Source: Branchipolynoe longqiensis
Lineage: Eukaryota; Annelida; Polychaeta; Phyllodocida; Polynoidae
Length of the DNA: 64,000 nt
Direction of reading: 5' to 3'
NCBI GenBank assembly: GCA_030323885.1
Contig: CM059191.1
Coordinates: forward strand, 106,064,844 to 106,128,843
The notes below the pieces were generated by a model. That model was not told the origin of the DNA. It worked only from the letters and a program-made list of their open reading frames with translations, and searched no databases. Positions 42,726-53,222 of the stretch are shown here, one piece after another (position 1 is the first letter of the stretch; every line of letters starts with the position of its first letter). Both the position numbers and the translations under genes were made by a program.

Positions 42726-44587
42726 GCTACCATAGCCAGGTGGGTAACTCAGAGTTAAAGACCAAACCTGGTAATGCATTACTTAGTACTGTTTATAATG
42801 AACAAGTAGTATTTATGGCAGGTAATATAGTAAATTTCTTAAGCAATTGGAAGAAATTAACGTCAGATAAATGGATATTAAATTGTGTACAGGGGTTGAC
42901 GATACCTTTCGTTAGGACACCAGTTCAGTTAAGGGAGCCCTTTCCTTTTAAATGCCCAAATCAATGGGTGTCAAATATCTTTCTAAGACCGAAACCTAAT
43001 GGAAAATTTAGAATGATTCTGGACCTGACAGAACTAAATAAAATAGTAAGCTATGAACATTTCAAGATGTATAATTTAAAAACAGCGCTAGACCTGATAG
43101 AACGCGGCAGCTGGATGGCGAGTGCAGACCTGACAGATGCATATTATTCAGTGCCAATTTTACAAACCCATAAGAAATATTTGAGGTTTCGAACAAGAGA
43201 GAAGTTACTTGAGTTTCAAGTATTACCGAATGGCCTGTCACCGGGGCCACATATTTTTACAAAATTGTTAAAACCAATTTATGCAGATTTAGCAGAAAAA
43301 GGGTTTATAGGATTCCCTTACCTGCACGATAGCTTCGTGATAGGTAGAACAAAACAGGAATGCAGGGAAGCAATTTTGGAATTAAGAAACAGCTTTAGGA
43401 AGTTGGGGTTTAAGATTAACCTAGAAAAGTCGGTGCTGGAGCCTACGCAAATATTGATGTTTTTGGGATTCGAGTTGGATTCGGAAACAATGCAGATAAG
43501 ACTACCGGTAGAGAAAAAGGGTAAGATGCTAGAGGTCATAGGAGAGGTTCTCGGGGAAAGAACCCACAAGATTAGAACAATAGCGGGGCTAGTGGGACTC
43601 ATGGTAGCATACGCACAGGGAGTAGAGTATGCAGGTGTACACTTCAAGAGTCTGGAAAGAGATAAGATTAAGGCCCTGAAGAGAAGCAAAGGGAATTTTG
43701 AAAGTGAGATGTGGATTTCGCAGGAAGGTTTGGCAGATATTAACTGGTTGAGCGAGAACTTACACAATTATAAGATGATCAGGAGGGAAGATCCACAGTT
43801 GGAATTATTCACAGACGCATCACAGGCAGGCTGGGGAGCACATACTGAGACAGAGGAGACGGGTGGAAGATGGCACCCAGATGAGCTTATGCATATAAAT
43901 GTGCTAGAACTGAGAGCGATTTATTTCGGGTTAAAGAGTTTATGTAGATATAAAAATATACATATAAGAGTGAGGACAGACAATACTACAGCATTAGCGT
44001 ATGTAAAAAACATGGGAGGAACCAAGTCGGAAGATTGTTTGGTTGAAATGATTAGAATATGGGAATGGGCCCAGGAACATGGGAACTGGCTGTCTATTAC
44101 TCATATTCCAGGGGTAGATAATGTGTTAGCAGACTTGAGATCCAGGAAATTCAGGGATCAATTAGAATGGAGCTTAAATGAAAACATTTTTGAAGAAATT
44201 TGTAGTAAGTGGGGAACCCCAGGTATAGACATGTTTGCATCAAGACTGAATGCGAAAGTGGGGAAGTATGTAAGCTGGGAGCCAGAACCAGATAATTGGA
44301 AGACAGATGCATTTTCATTCAAGTGGGAAAATATGTTTATATATTGTTTTCCACCATTCAGCCTGATACCCAGGGTCGTGAGAAAGATCGGCAGGGACCG
44401 GCCCAAGGCGATAGTGGTGGCTCCGGATTGGCCGGCGCAACCATGGCACGCATTGATAAGACAGGAAGCAAAGGAAGAGATGGCGTTCCCAAGACAAGTT
44501 GGCAACCTGAGTGGAGCAGGCAACCCAAGTGGCAAGGGGGTACGGCAAAGTCTAGAAGATATAAAATTAAAGGCGTACCTCTTTTAG
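42722..44587 (+). CDS. DIRS-like RT and RNase H (ORF2), active-site Asp replaced by His
   Basis: A 621-residue frame. The RT runs from about residue 75: WVSNIFLRPKPNGKFRMILDL, WMASADLTDAYYSVPI, LPNGLSPGPHIFTKLLKP. The active site reads FPYLHDSFVIG where YxDD is expected, so the first Asp is His (codon 43325-43327). RNase H follows at about 43800-44150, with LFTDASQAGWGA, VLELRAI, RTDNTTALAYV and NVLADLRSR. A conserved tail (WGTPGIDMFASRLN, YCFPPFSLIPRV) is typical of DIRS ORF2. The frame is intact throughout, so the loss of activity rests on one residue. It starts at or before the Gag stop, so it is probably read by frameshift or re-initiation. Confidence 0.83.
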   Translation: MSYHSQVGNSELKTKPGNALLSTVYNEQVVFMAGNIVNFLSNWKKLTSDKWILNCVQGLTIPFVRTPVQLREPFPFKCPNQWVSNIFLRPKPNGKFRMILDLTELNKIVSYEHFKMYNLKTALDLIERGSWMASADLTDAYYSVPILQTHKKYLRFRTREKLLEFQVLPNGLSPGPHIFTKLLKPIYADLAEKGFIGFPYLHDSFVIGRTKQECREAILELRNSFRKLGFKINLEKSVLEPTQILMFLGFELDSETMQIRLPVEKKGKMLEVIGEVLGERTHKIRTIAGLVGLMVAYAQGVEYAGVHFKSLERDKIKALKRSKGNFESEMWISQEGLADINWLSENLHNYKMIRREDPQLELFTDASQAGWGAHTETEETGGRWHPDELMHINVLELRAIYFGLKSLCRYKNIHIRVRTDNTTALAYVKNMGGTKSEDCLVEMIRIWEWAQEHGNWLSITHIPGVDNVLADLRSRKFRDQLEWSLNENIFEEICSKWGTPGIDMFASRLNAKVGKYVSWEPEPDNWKTDAFSFKWENMFIYCFPPFSLIPRVVRKIGRDRPKAIVVAPDWPAQPWHALIRQEAKEEMAFPRQVGNLSGAGNPSGKGVRQSLEDIKLKAYLF

Positions 44588-45556
44588 CTAGGACCTTGGA
44601 AGGATTTAACATAGATAATAAAACTTTGAGCTATTTCCAAGATACATGGAGAAAATCTACAAAGAAGGGTTATACGACGCATATTAATAAATGGGCAGTT
44701 TGGGCCATAGAGAGAGGAATCAGTGTTTTAAACCCTAAGATAGCAGAAGTTCTGAAATACTTGAGAATGTATTTTGAAACAGGAGTAGGTTATGGAGCGA
44801 TAAACATGGCCAGATGTGCATTAAGCTTGATCTTGCCTAGGAAAGATGGGGGCACCGTTGGGGAACACTACCTAGTCAGGTGGTTTTGCAAAAGTTGCCA
44901 CGAGCGGAGACCTCCACAACCAAGGTATGATAGTTATTGGAGTGTGAACATAATACTAGAATGGATTAAGAGTTTAGGGAATAATTCGGTACTAAACCTG
45001 AAATCATTATCCTATAAGTTAACATTGTTATTGTTGTTAGTTTCTTCACAAAGAGGGCAAACTATTTTAAGCCTGATGTTAGACAGAATGAGGTTTGAGG
45101 AAAGCTCAGTGGTGTTTAAAATGAAGACATTATTGAAGCACAATCAGTTGGTTCAACCATTGGACTCTATAAGATTCCACACTTATAATGAAGATAGTAG
45201 ACTGTGTGGTACGGACTGTTAAATGTTATTTGTTAAGAACAGAAACTATAAGAAAACAGAACAAACAATTACTGATTTCCTATATTGGGCCACATGGATC
45301 CATAAGTAGAGCAACGTTGGCTAGGTGGACACTGTGTGCAATGAACCTGGCAGGTATTAACACGGATAAGTACAAGGGGCACAGCACTAGGGGGGCTTCG
45401 GCATCGTCAGCAAAAGCGGTAGGAGCAAGCTTGAATGCCATAATGCGGAACGCGTCCTGGCGGGATAGTAAGAGCTTCGCGAAGTACTATCATAAAACAA
45501 TTGAAAACCCAGGAGAGGTTCAAAGACTGTTATTGAGAAACAACAGACGGAGTTAA
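44520..45556 (+). pseudogene. DIRS-like tyrosine recombinase (ORF3), one frameshift
   Basis: The frame overlaps the end of ORF2 and runs to 45222, with an N-terminal SAM-like domain (TWRKSTKKGYTTHINKWAVWA) and the first catalytic Arg block (SSQRGQTI). A one-base shift near 45205-45210 moves it to the frame ending at 45554-45556. That part has RTVKCYLLRTE, KGHSTRGASASSAKAVG with His-x-x-Arg, RNASWRDSKSFAKYYHK with Trp and Tyr. All catalytic residues are present across the two frames. The bases 45557-45807 are 3' UTR with a purine-rich stretch. Confidence 0.82.
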
Positions 45557-45807
45557 GACGGGTGTTCGTTAAAGATAAGATAAATAATTCAAACATATTG
45601 ACAACTTACTGTTTGACATGTGGTTAACAAGGTAATAAAGCCATAGGCACAGAAACAGTAAATCTTGGGACTGGAACTTGTTTCAGTGTAAATATGTCTA
45701 ATGTCGAAAGACAAGATTGTTATTGCATAGACGGACGAAAGAGGAAGAAGGAAAGAAGGAAGAAAGTAACTGGGAGGAGTCGGGTAATAAAAACCATGCT
45801 ACCAAGG

Positions 45808-45855
45808 CTCTCCCCGGATACTTAACTTCCGGTATCCGGAAGCTGAAGTAAGAAT
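45808..45855. repeat. right inverted terminal repeat of the DIRS-like element
   Basis: CTCTCCCCGGATACTTAACT through GAAGTAAGAAT; the inverse of 40746-40794. Confidence 0.85.
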
Positions 45856-46209
45856 ATTTTAGTAAAACTAGACTTACTTGGAAGTTGAAGTATTACTAAG
45901 ATTCTTACGAATCTACGGATACGAAGGTAAGGATCAGGGGCCCACCCTACCCACACCTAAGGATAAGATACAAAAATATTACTCGAGTATAAACAAAAAT
46001 AGAAATCAGACTTAGGTGGGGACTGGGTAGGTTCGCTGATGTTTTATTTTAGTAGGTTAGGTTTTTATTCCCCTCCAACTTTGAATACTGACACTACTTC
46101 CGGCATGCGTGGGATTGTCCTCTCCCCTGATCCTTACCTTCGTATCCGTAGATTCGTAAGAATCTTAGTAATACTTCAACTTCCAAGTAAGTCTAGTTTT
46201 ACTAAAATA
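45855..46209. repeat. 86-bp perfect hairpin arms at the right end of the DIRS-like element
   Basis: Arm 45855-45940 is the exact reverse complement of 46124-46209, with a 183-base loop. The arms are diverged relatives of the DIRS left end: AGATTCTTAC, CGGATAC, AGGGGAGAGGACAATCCC and GCATGCCGGAAGT align. The loop contains a second weaker inverted pair (CCCACCCTACCC/GGGTAGG). It is either the complementary region of the DIRS element or a nested fold-back derivative. Confidence 0.8.
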
Positions 46210-46365
46210 AACAGAGTACAAATCATAAGGGCTCCAGAGGGCATTCAGCCCGAGCCAGTCGGCCAGGCACAGAATATGCCGACAACTCACAGAAATGTTA
46301 GCAACACAGCTAATCTAACTAGGTCAGGTCGAGTGATTAGTCCGGCAGACAAGCTAAACCTCTAA
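46210..46365 (+). pseudogene. gypsy pol C-terminal end
   Basis: NRVQIIRAPEG continues the integrase region from 40744, and the frame ends with TRSGRVISPADKLNL, the usual C-terminal signature of Mag-type gypsy pol, with a stop at 46363-46365. A 3' UTR with a purine tract (GAAGGGGGGA) leads to the LTR at 46686. Confidence 0.75.
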
Positions 46366-46685
46366 AGTTAGAGAGATGAGAGTTGTAATCACACATTAAA
46401 CTATGTGCATGTTAATATTAAGGTTATTGCTTTTCAGAAAGCATTTGTTATATACATGTTCAAAGTGTGCATTATTTCATAGGGAGGCTACGCAGCTAGA
46501 CAATAACCCAAAGGACATGAGTGAATGGGTACATATGGACATTGGCTGACCTTTGATCGAAAGCTAAGTATTTAAGATGTTATTTCATCATTACTCTATT
46601 ATTGTACTTTAAACCTGTAAACCCGATGTGAATGTGACCATTATAAAGATATATGCATATCTCAAAAATACTTTTGAAGGGGGGA

Positions 46686-46848
46686 TGTAATATATGCGTA
46701 AAAGACATCCAGGCACGAGTGGGAGAACAAAGGAATATGTAAATGAGATAACGTCAGAGGTAAAGGGTGCCGGCGGTTCAGGCCCCTGGACAGTCAATAA
46801 AGTATTCAATATCTAGAAGTCAAAGTGTTCAGATGTCATACTTTCACA
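46686..46848 (+). repeat. 3' LTR of the gypsy remnant
   Basis: TGTAATATATGCG to ATACTTTCACA, directly after a polypurine tract, with AATAAA near 46797. Same family as the reverse-oriented solo LTR at 4481-4598. Confidence 0.72.
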
Positions 46849-47640
46849 GGCAGCATAGGCCATACAAATGTTTGTTTTTGTTCAAACCATCGCTTTTACA
46901 TACTGTGATATCTGCGGAGCTCGGCCGTCAGAGCCCCGGATACCACGACTCTCCCCAGGTGTGTTCTGACAACTGTCTGTCAGTTCCCACCTGGTGTCCC
47001 TCTCAACAAACTCATAAGGAAGAAAAGGGAAGACAAGTTGCACAAGATTGACAGTGAAGAAGTTGTGCTTTATTGGCATCAACTCCTGTTCACCTACTAG
47101 GGACCTATCACCCTCATTCCTTACCAACTGCCCACACAGATCCTCATGTCTCTTGCTAAGAATCAGTGCCTACAGCCCATTGAACCTGAGCCCATGGTTG
47201 TTGCACACAGCTCAGTGCCTTTTGAATAGCTGCTGCTAGTTTGTGTGTAGAAAGTGGAGTCTCAGACAGAGTGTCTGGAGTCCTGGACAAGAGTGCCCAG
47301 CGTGGGGTCTGTGTGTCAGGTATAAGTAATGCAGGTGACTGGGCTCCCACAGCCAGCCAATCAGGCGCCCTCTACAGCCTGGGGGGCGACGCCATAATAG
47401 GGGGCAGCTGTCACTCAACCCCCAGCTGCAGGTGGTGTCCATAATGTATGCAGGATGGCCGGGTGTGCTTGCTCATCGGCCCCGTGGTAACAGGTAGTTG
47501 CAGACAGTACCAATAATTATATATTAAAACCATCCTTCCCCTCCACTTGCATTCTTTCTGGTGCATGGAGGGAACATTTCACTAATCATTAACTGTCTCT
47601 TAAATATGAACATCACATCACAATCTCGGTCACTATGTGT
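46849..47640. other. no gene recognised
   Basis: About 800 bases of mixed composition with short shadow frames only. No repeat partner found within the window. Confidence 0.5.
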
Positions 47641-47649
47641 TATCACATT

Positions 47650-48840
47650 TTCCACCTAGGCTCTTATGTCACAGAGCGAGTGGGGCACCCATTGCTTCTC
47701 TGTTACATAATCGGGTTCAGGGATGAGAATAATGATGGCCTCTTGCCAGGAGGTTGGCATATCTCCCATGCACCAGATATTATTAAAAAGGTGCAGAAGC
47801 AGTTTAACTGCTGGTGGTGGGAGGTGTTTTAAAAATTGGTAGTGTATTTTATCTGGACCTATTGCATTATCATGCGACCTTTAAAGTGTGCTTTAAAGGT
47901 CGCGTGACCTTTGCGTGAAGAAACTATTGTAGTACTTAGTGTTATTAGATTTGAAATTTATTGAATGTTGCTCCAGATGCAACTTCATCTGGGCAAAGGC
48001 CGGAAGGCAGTTTTGCACAGATGAGTTCTGGGAATATGTGGTGGCAAGAAGGTTGGCTATGTCGGTTACGGAAGTTATAAGAATGTTATTGTGTTTTAGG
48101 TGTTGGACTGATGATCCAGCAGCTTTCAGTTTTATTTTCCTAATCATGGTCCATATTTTGGAAAGTGGGGTGCGAGTGGTTATGCCGGAGACATATTGCT
48201 CCAACACAGCCTCCTCGCCTCCCTAATAGTTTGGCGAGCCCGAGCCCTTAGAATTTTAAAGCGAACGTGGTTCTCGGCGGTAGGCCACTGGAAGAACGCA
48301 CGTTGCACTTTTTTCCGCTCATTGATAGTGTTCTTACAAGTTGCATTAAACCAAGGATTTGTTATATGTTTTGGAACTGCCAAGGTCTTTGGAATGGGTT
48401 CCTCTGCAATCGATCCCAAGATCTTTGTGAATGTTTTCATTGTAACAGGATCATTGCAGGCTACTTCCACGAACCTCGAGTGACTGGAACAGTGACCAGT
48501 TTGTTCAGCTACCAGCTCGGTTCCTTCCGGTTCTGAGATGGTCCCTTGGTCGTAATCACAATAGGGAAATGGTCACTTCCACAAAGGTCATTCCAGACTC
48601 TCCATGAGAAGTCCAGCAGGAGACCCGGTTGCAAAGTAGTGAGGTCCATTGCAGAGGAGGTCCCATACCCAGGATGAACATAAGGATGGGACCCATCATT
48701 CAGGAAGCTTAAAGCGCAATTGCTTAGGAAATTCTCCACTCCCCTGCCCTTGCTGTTTGTGTTTGCACATAACCCCCTATGGTTATGTTCAATGCACATA
48801 ACCATAGGGGGGGGGGTTATGTGCATTGAAGTCCCTCATT
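47650..48840 (-). pseudogene. Jockey/I-like LINE ORF2: endonuclease end, linker and start of RT (3'-truncated)
   Basis: On the minus strand the endonuclease motif MRDFNAHN sits at the insertion boundary (48840-48815). It is followed by TNSKGRGVENFLSN, SSAMDLTTLQPGLLLDFSWRV and GSDHFPIVI (catalytic Asp/His). A linker (WFNATCKNTINERKKVQRAF, VRFKILRARARQTIREARR, in part) and a second frame at 47893-48207 follow. The RT begins near 47870 (GPDKIHYQFLKHLP) and is lost at about 47650. Several frame breaks. The upstream endonuclease half lies at 50697-50900. Confidence 0.75.
48765..48824. repeat. snap-back hairpin in the LINE endonuclease
   Basis: GCACATAACCCCCTATGGTTATG is followed, after six bases, by CACATAACCATAGGGG, a G-run and TTATGTGC, its inverse. 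The host ORF reads through as a local duplication. It looks like a small inverted duplication rather than an element. Confidence 0.7.
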
Positions 48841-50683
48841 GTGCATGTTGCGGCGGCAACATGGGTAATTCTGGGCACGGGATCAAACTCCTCCCTCCAG
48901 CACTGCCGGCTATGGGTGACACTGCCGCCACCTGGTTTCCACTTCCCACACCTCCCCCAGCACTGTCTCCTATGGGCGACCCTGCCGCCACCTACACTTG
49001 AACTCCAGCACCAAACCTCCCCATAGCGGCCTCCGCGCGCCTGGCCGGCGAGAGCCTGAGCAGCTCACACCGACCAGTGCGCCCAAACCTGCCGCGTGGC
49101 TCTGGACTCTGTACGACTTTCTAGGATTCCCCAAGATGCCGTCAACCCGGAATAACCGCAACAAGGATCCCTCCACGGACCCACAGACACCGGAGGAACC
49201 TATACCAACCCGTAAGCCGCCGGGCAGGCCCAAATCGGTCGTGTCACGCGAAAAATCTACGAAGAAAGCGCGCTCTCGTTCAAACCGAACCGAGGAACGG
49301 CGCGAGACTACTACCATAACGCCGGACAGCACCCCTACAAACCCCAGCAGACGCCGCGACTTGGCAGGCAACAATGAGGCTCTCATTAATGCCCTCAACG
49401 GATTCCAGACCCGCATGGACGAACAGCTCGACAAGATATCTCGTGGCATGGCAGACAGAATGGACAAATTTGAGCGCACAGCGGCAAAACGGCGGCGGAC
49501 AGCGTCCCCACGTGGTTTCCAAGATGGCCGCCGACCCACGCGTCCAGCTGACCACATGCGCGACAACCAAGATGGCCGCCAACAATCGTGCTCCCCACAG
49601 CTGACTGCCACAGATGACGCCGATACCAACCACCGGAGGAAATCACCGCGGCGCAGGCGTAGCATGGACAACAGGAATGTGGCTCACACGCTCGCCCCGG
49701 TGCGGCACCGCAGCAACAGTAAGGATCGACGCGCACACCCACGCGATCCTCAGCCTACACGGCCCGAGCACTACTATTACGCGGAGGGCACCAAAACAAA
49801 CCGTGAGTTCGTTCCGTTTAACAATCCCTTCCATACGCCTGCTGCCATGGCCCGTGACCGAGCGTCCTCCCGCACCCCCTTCTATGATGTAATGACCCAT
49901 ACCGACTATGAGGAGAACGACCGCAGTGACGTGGTAAACAAACTCCTGGCCGCCGCGGGATCAGCCCTGGGAGACAGGAAAGGTAACCATATAATAGCCC
50001 CCCACAGGTATGTCAGAAGGGGTCACCGTAGTACTAAAGTTGGCCTTGATCAGGCGACGTGGGCAGAGTATTTTGCCGCGCTGTGCCGCATGATAAAAGA
50101 CCACGCAATGCCGACGAGCTGGATCGAGCCTATGTTTGAACACTTACACCAACTCGCGACCATGGCCACTCAGTAAGAGTGGCAGACCTGCAGAAGGTGG
50201 TCCGAGGACGTGTTCACCATGATCGGTGACGGCCGCCTGCAGCACGGATGGGTGGATCAGTACGCCATCAAAGACGTACAGTGTGACGCCTGTGTAGACG
50301 GAAATAAGATAGACGGAAAGAAACACCCCAAGGCAAACGACGAACACACTAACAAAAGACCCGACACCACTAGCGGCCGCGCCGACAGATCCGACAAGCC
50401 AGACTACGTCCGACCTGCCTACCCGAAAGAGACCGATGGTAAACCCTGCACAAAGTGGAACTGGGGAAACAAGTGCGGCCACAACACATCCCACGGCACA
50501 CAACCGGATCGGAAGTGCCACCTGTGCGCCTGGTGTGCCTCAAAATACTCAAAAGCTAACCCACACCCTGAAAAAGACTGTCAGAACAAACGGCGGTTTT
50601 TCGAGCGCAAGAATGGCACCGACAAACCTGAAGCCAAAGCGGCTTTTCGATAGGCGGCCGCACCGACGGTCATACTGACGACG
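48841..50683 (+). mobile_element. YR-retrotransposon gag fragment inserted in a LINE, with 12/13-base flanking duplication
   Basis: Flanked by GAAGTCCCTCATT (48828-48840) and GAAATCCCTCATT (50684-50696). Each flank encodes the same LINE residues (MRDF, minus strand), so the flank is a duplication. The insert holds a 5' region with two 60-base units (CAGCACTG..GCCGCCACC) and one Gag-like ORF. No A/B repeats, RT or recombinase is present. Confidence 0.65.
48998..50653 (+). pseudogene. YR-retrotransposon Gag-like protein, one in-frame stop
   Basis: A single frame of about 550 codons interrupted only by TAA at 50174-50176. Possible starts are an upstream alternative codon at 48998 and ATG at 49136 (MPSTRNNRNKDPS). 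The N-terminus is basic and Ser/Thr-rich. A helical segment (LINALNGFQTRMDEQLDKIS) is followed by a basic region and a core with VVNKLLAAAGSALGDRKGNH, then WSEDVFTMIGDGRLQHGW after the stop. The Cys/His module reads CTKWN..C..SHG..CHLCAWC..H..DC. It is a divergent relative of the other three YR Gag proteins, with lower GC. Confidence 0.7.
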
Positions 50684-50696
50684 GAAATCCCTCATT

Positions 50697-50900
50697 ACAA
50701 TGTAGGGGGAAGGCAACTGATCCGTTAAAGTTTCTAAATCTTGTGTTGAAAAAATGGAGTTAGGGGGAATATATATGGAGCATATTGTAATGGTTTTATC
50801 CAGACTAATTTGAATCGCTATTGCTTGAGAAGTTGTATTTAGGGTGATGGGGGTATGTATCACGTCTTCACGCACCAGAATGTATGAGCCACCAGTGGCT
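50697..50900 (-). pseudogene. Jockey/I-like LINE endonuclease, N-terminal part
   Basis: The minus frame reads VIHTPITLNTTSQAIAIQI, TICSIYIPPN and PSPYIVMRDF, the middle of an apurinic-type endonuclease. It is cut by the gag insertion at 50696 and continues at 48840. The stretch 50900-51090 has no recognised coding sequence. Confidence 0.72.
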
Positions 50901-51086
50901 CCTTCCCCATCTGGTGCGCAAGAGTGATTGATACATATTGTAGTGTTTTGGTGAAATCTGATCAGTAGCCTTTATATGTGTCTTGTAACCAAAGGGCAAG
51001 AGGGTCAAGCCTCTCAGAAAGCAATCACACTTCATTGAAGTTTGCTCTAAAACCTCAGCAGTTCCATAGTATTATATGTGTGCCTG

Positions 51087-52205
51087 TCATATTGGCGGCG
51101 TGACAGGCACACATCCCACAAATTTCACCTTGGGGGACATAATATGGCCATGGCTCGGGGGAACCTCGGCCATATCAATATCCTGAAGCGCAGAAAACTG
51201 ATTTCCGGTGGGGATGGGGGATTCCGGTGGGGATGGGGGAAAGTGGTCTTTCGCACACAAAAGCGCTTTTCTTAGTTGCTTCTTTTTTTCCTTTTTCAGT
51301 TGTTTTGTGTGTAGAAATTGAAGCTGCCTCTGTCTGAACAGAGGCATCCTTCATTTCTGATTTTTGTCCAGATGGCTTTACACTCGGACTCTGGGTTGGT
51401 GAGTGGGCCGCGGGATTCTCTTCCGACAGCCATGTCAAATCGGTCTGGCAATCGATTGTCCTGGTAATGGGCTTTGCAACTGCGGCATAGCTCTTGGCAA
51501 GTGGTGAAGGGGTAAGCCCCTCCACCAGCTTCCAAGCTTTCAGGTAGCTTATCCGGTTTTCGGTTAACCTGCTGGATTTGTTTTTCTTTCATCCAAACAG
51601 GACAATCCTTTGACACGGCCATATGCGGACCCAGGTAAATGCCACATTTTGCCTGGTTCTGACAATCAGTGTTGTCGTGACCCATCTGGCCGCATCGGGA
51701 GCAGGTTACCTTGTGTTTGCAGTTATCCTTTCCATGTCCATACTTTTGGCATTTGAAACAGCGAAGAGGATTTGGGAAAAAAAGCATCCAAGCCAACACT
51801 GAGATAACAAACTTTAAGTTTCTGGGGTGGCACTGGTGTACTAATCGTGAGGATGTATGTATTTGTTTTTATTACCTTACCTTCATAGTTCTCCTTCAAA
51901 CGTATAGTTATCCTTCGACCGTTTTGTACCCCTTGTGGTTTCAGCTCGAGTGCGATCTCATCCTCACCAACCTCACTTAAATCTCTAGTTCGGATTACTC
52001 CTCTACTAGAGTTGAGGGTACAGTCGGAGAGGCTTTTATGCCGACACCTGCCAATGTGCTTGAACGTTGCCAATCAAGAGGGCCTGGCAGCCGAGTCATT
52101 GAACGCAATCACAATGAATCGCGGCCGATTATTGATCATTATGGGATCCGAGTCCGAGTTGTCAGCCATCTGTCTTTTCTTTTTTGGGGGGTAGTTGTTT
52201 GCCAT
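51087..52205 (-). pseudogene. Jockey/I-like LINE ORF1 with CCHC knuckles
   Basis: Start ATG at 52203-52205 (MANNYPPKKKRQMADN, then RPRFIVIAF, typical of this ORF1 type). An early TGA and a frameshift follow. The frame 52073-51723 holds the RRM-like part (KKLKV-like KLKVCYLSVGLDAFFP). After another shift near 51780 the frame 51799-51296 holds the knuckles CFKCQKYGHGKDNC and CSRCGQMGHDNTDC with a third, altered knuckle (CGIYLGPHMAVSKDC). A C-terminal Ser/Pro-rich end (FSALQD) lies at 51347-51087. ORF1 binds the LINE RNA. Decayed. Confidence 0.75.
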
Positions 52206-52480
52206 ATTTGTTTACTAATCTTTCGTCATCCTTGCTCCGCACCCACCATGGAGTCCTACAAGGGGATGTGCAATGCTGCGGTATCCGTCAGATGCACACC
52301 AGGGATAAAAGGATGATATACTCAAATGATCAAGCAAAGAAATCTGCAGTCATTACTTGATTGACCCATTTGCCACCGCCTTCTGGGAATAGCTTTAGTT
52401 CACAGGTTGTGCAATAACCTTTTTCACCACAGTAGGCGGTCTGTTGAGTTTTTTGCGAAATAGCTTACTATCCTGTGGTG

Positions 52481-52866
52481 TAGTGAAAACAAACTATCCC
52501 TTAACACCAATAAAACTGAGTTTGTCATTTATGGCACCAAATTAAGGAAGGCAAGAACACAACCATATAACACTGCATATTGGCGGAAACCAAATTAAGG
52601 AGGCAAGTGCATACAAGTACTTAGGAACAGTGATTGATTCTACCTTAAATGGGAATCAACAGCTGGCTAGGCTAACTCAATCATTGGCACTAAAAATGAC
52701 TACAATCAGGAAGATGCGGAGCTTCATAAGCGAAAACACTGCCCTACTGCTATATAAATCAACAGTTCTACCAATAATAGACTATAATGATATAATTTAT
52801 GGATTGCTCACAAAGCAGCAACTGACTAAGCTACAAAGGATCCAAAACCGGGCATTAAGAACGATT
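52481..52866 (+). pseudogene. CR1/L2-like LINE RT C-terminal region, part 1
   Basis: SLNTNKTEFVIYGTK, then after shifts YKYLGTVIDSTLNGNQQL, LLYKSTVLPIIDYNDIIYG and QRIQNRALRTI, ending at 52866 where a minus-strand Ngaro-like element begins. The protein continues with YWGKTLSVQEMHDKANLDYL at 57067. Very similar to the LINE at 38014-38300. Confidence 0.78.
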
Positions 52867-52977
52867 CGGACAGAGGAAGACCGAGACGTGCGTGGGAGGA
52901 AAGGATGGGTTTTATTTCTGAAGGAAGGTGTTACAAGAGTGTTCAAGAATCTGAGTCGAGCAATGATTAGTCAACCT

Positions 52978-53222
52978 GGTCAATGTCTGAGGACGGTGTA
53001 AAGGGGGCCTGGGAGCCTGAGGGGGTAGGCCCGGGAGCCGACCCAAAACACAAGGCTAAGGCTCTCGGGGCGACCGCCGTCACCTGCCTGGGCACGTAGG
53101 CGTGGACGGCGTCAGACTCCCTGGTCCCCTGGGCCATTATGGCCGAAAGGTCCACGGCCCTGGAAGCGCAGGCCTGGGCCGCGCCCCAGTGCAGGCCATG
53201 GAGAGTGTATCTTGTGGCGGAC
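52978..53222 (-). pseudogene. tyrosine recombinase C-terminus, catalytic Arg lost
   Basis: The minus frame reads RYTLHGLHWGAAQACASRAV, MAQGTRESDAVHAYV and ALALCFGS. Relatives have HGLRRG and QGTW. Here the His-x-x-Arg arginine is His and the Trp is Arg, while the Tyr remains. Everything N-terminal, including LRQS, is deleted at the joint with RNase H near 53220. Confidence 0.75.

Larger units (their letters stand above)
40745..46209 (+). mobile_element. DIRS-like retrotransposon with inverted terminal repeats
   Basis: Left ITR 40746-40794 is the inverted copy of 45808-45855. Three ORFs in DIRS order lie between them: Gag-like, RT/RNase H and tyrosine recombinase. An inverted copy of the inner left edge (GGGGAGAGGACAATCCCGCG) recurs at about 46096-46127, and an 86-bp perfect hairpin follows the right ITR. 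Inverted rather than split direct repeats separate it from the Ngaro-like elements here. It interrupts a gypsy pol between codons. RT active-site loss and one frameshift make this copy inactive. Confidence 0.82.

Noticed and set aside
46849..47640. Short frames near 46767-47444
   Set aside because: None exceeds 95 residues, none has a recognisable motif, and no homologous copy is present in the window.
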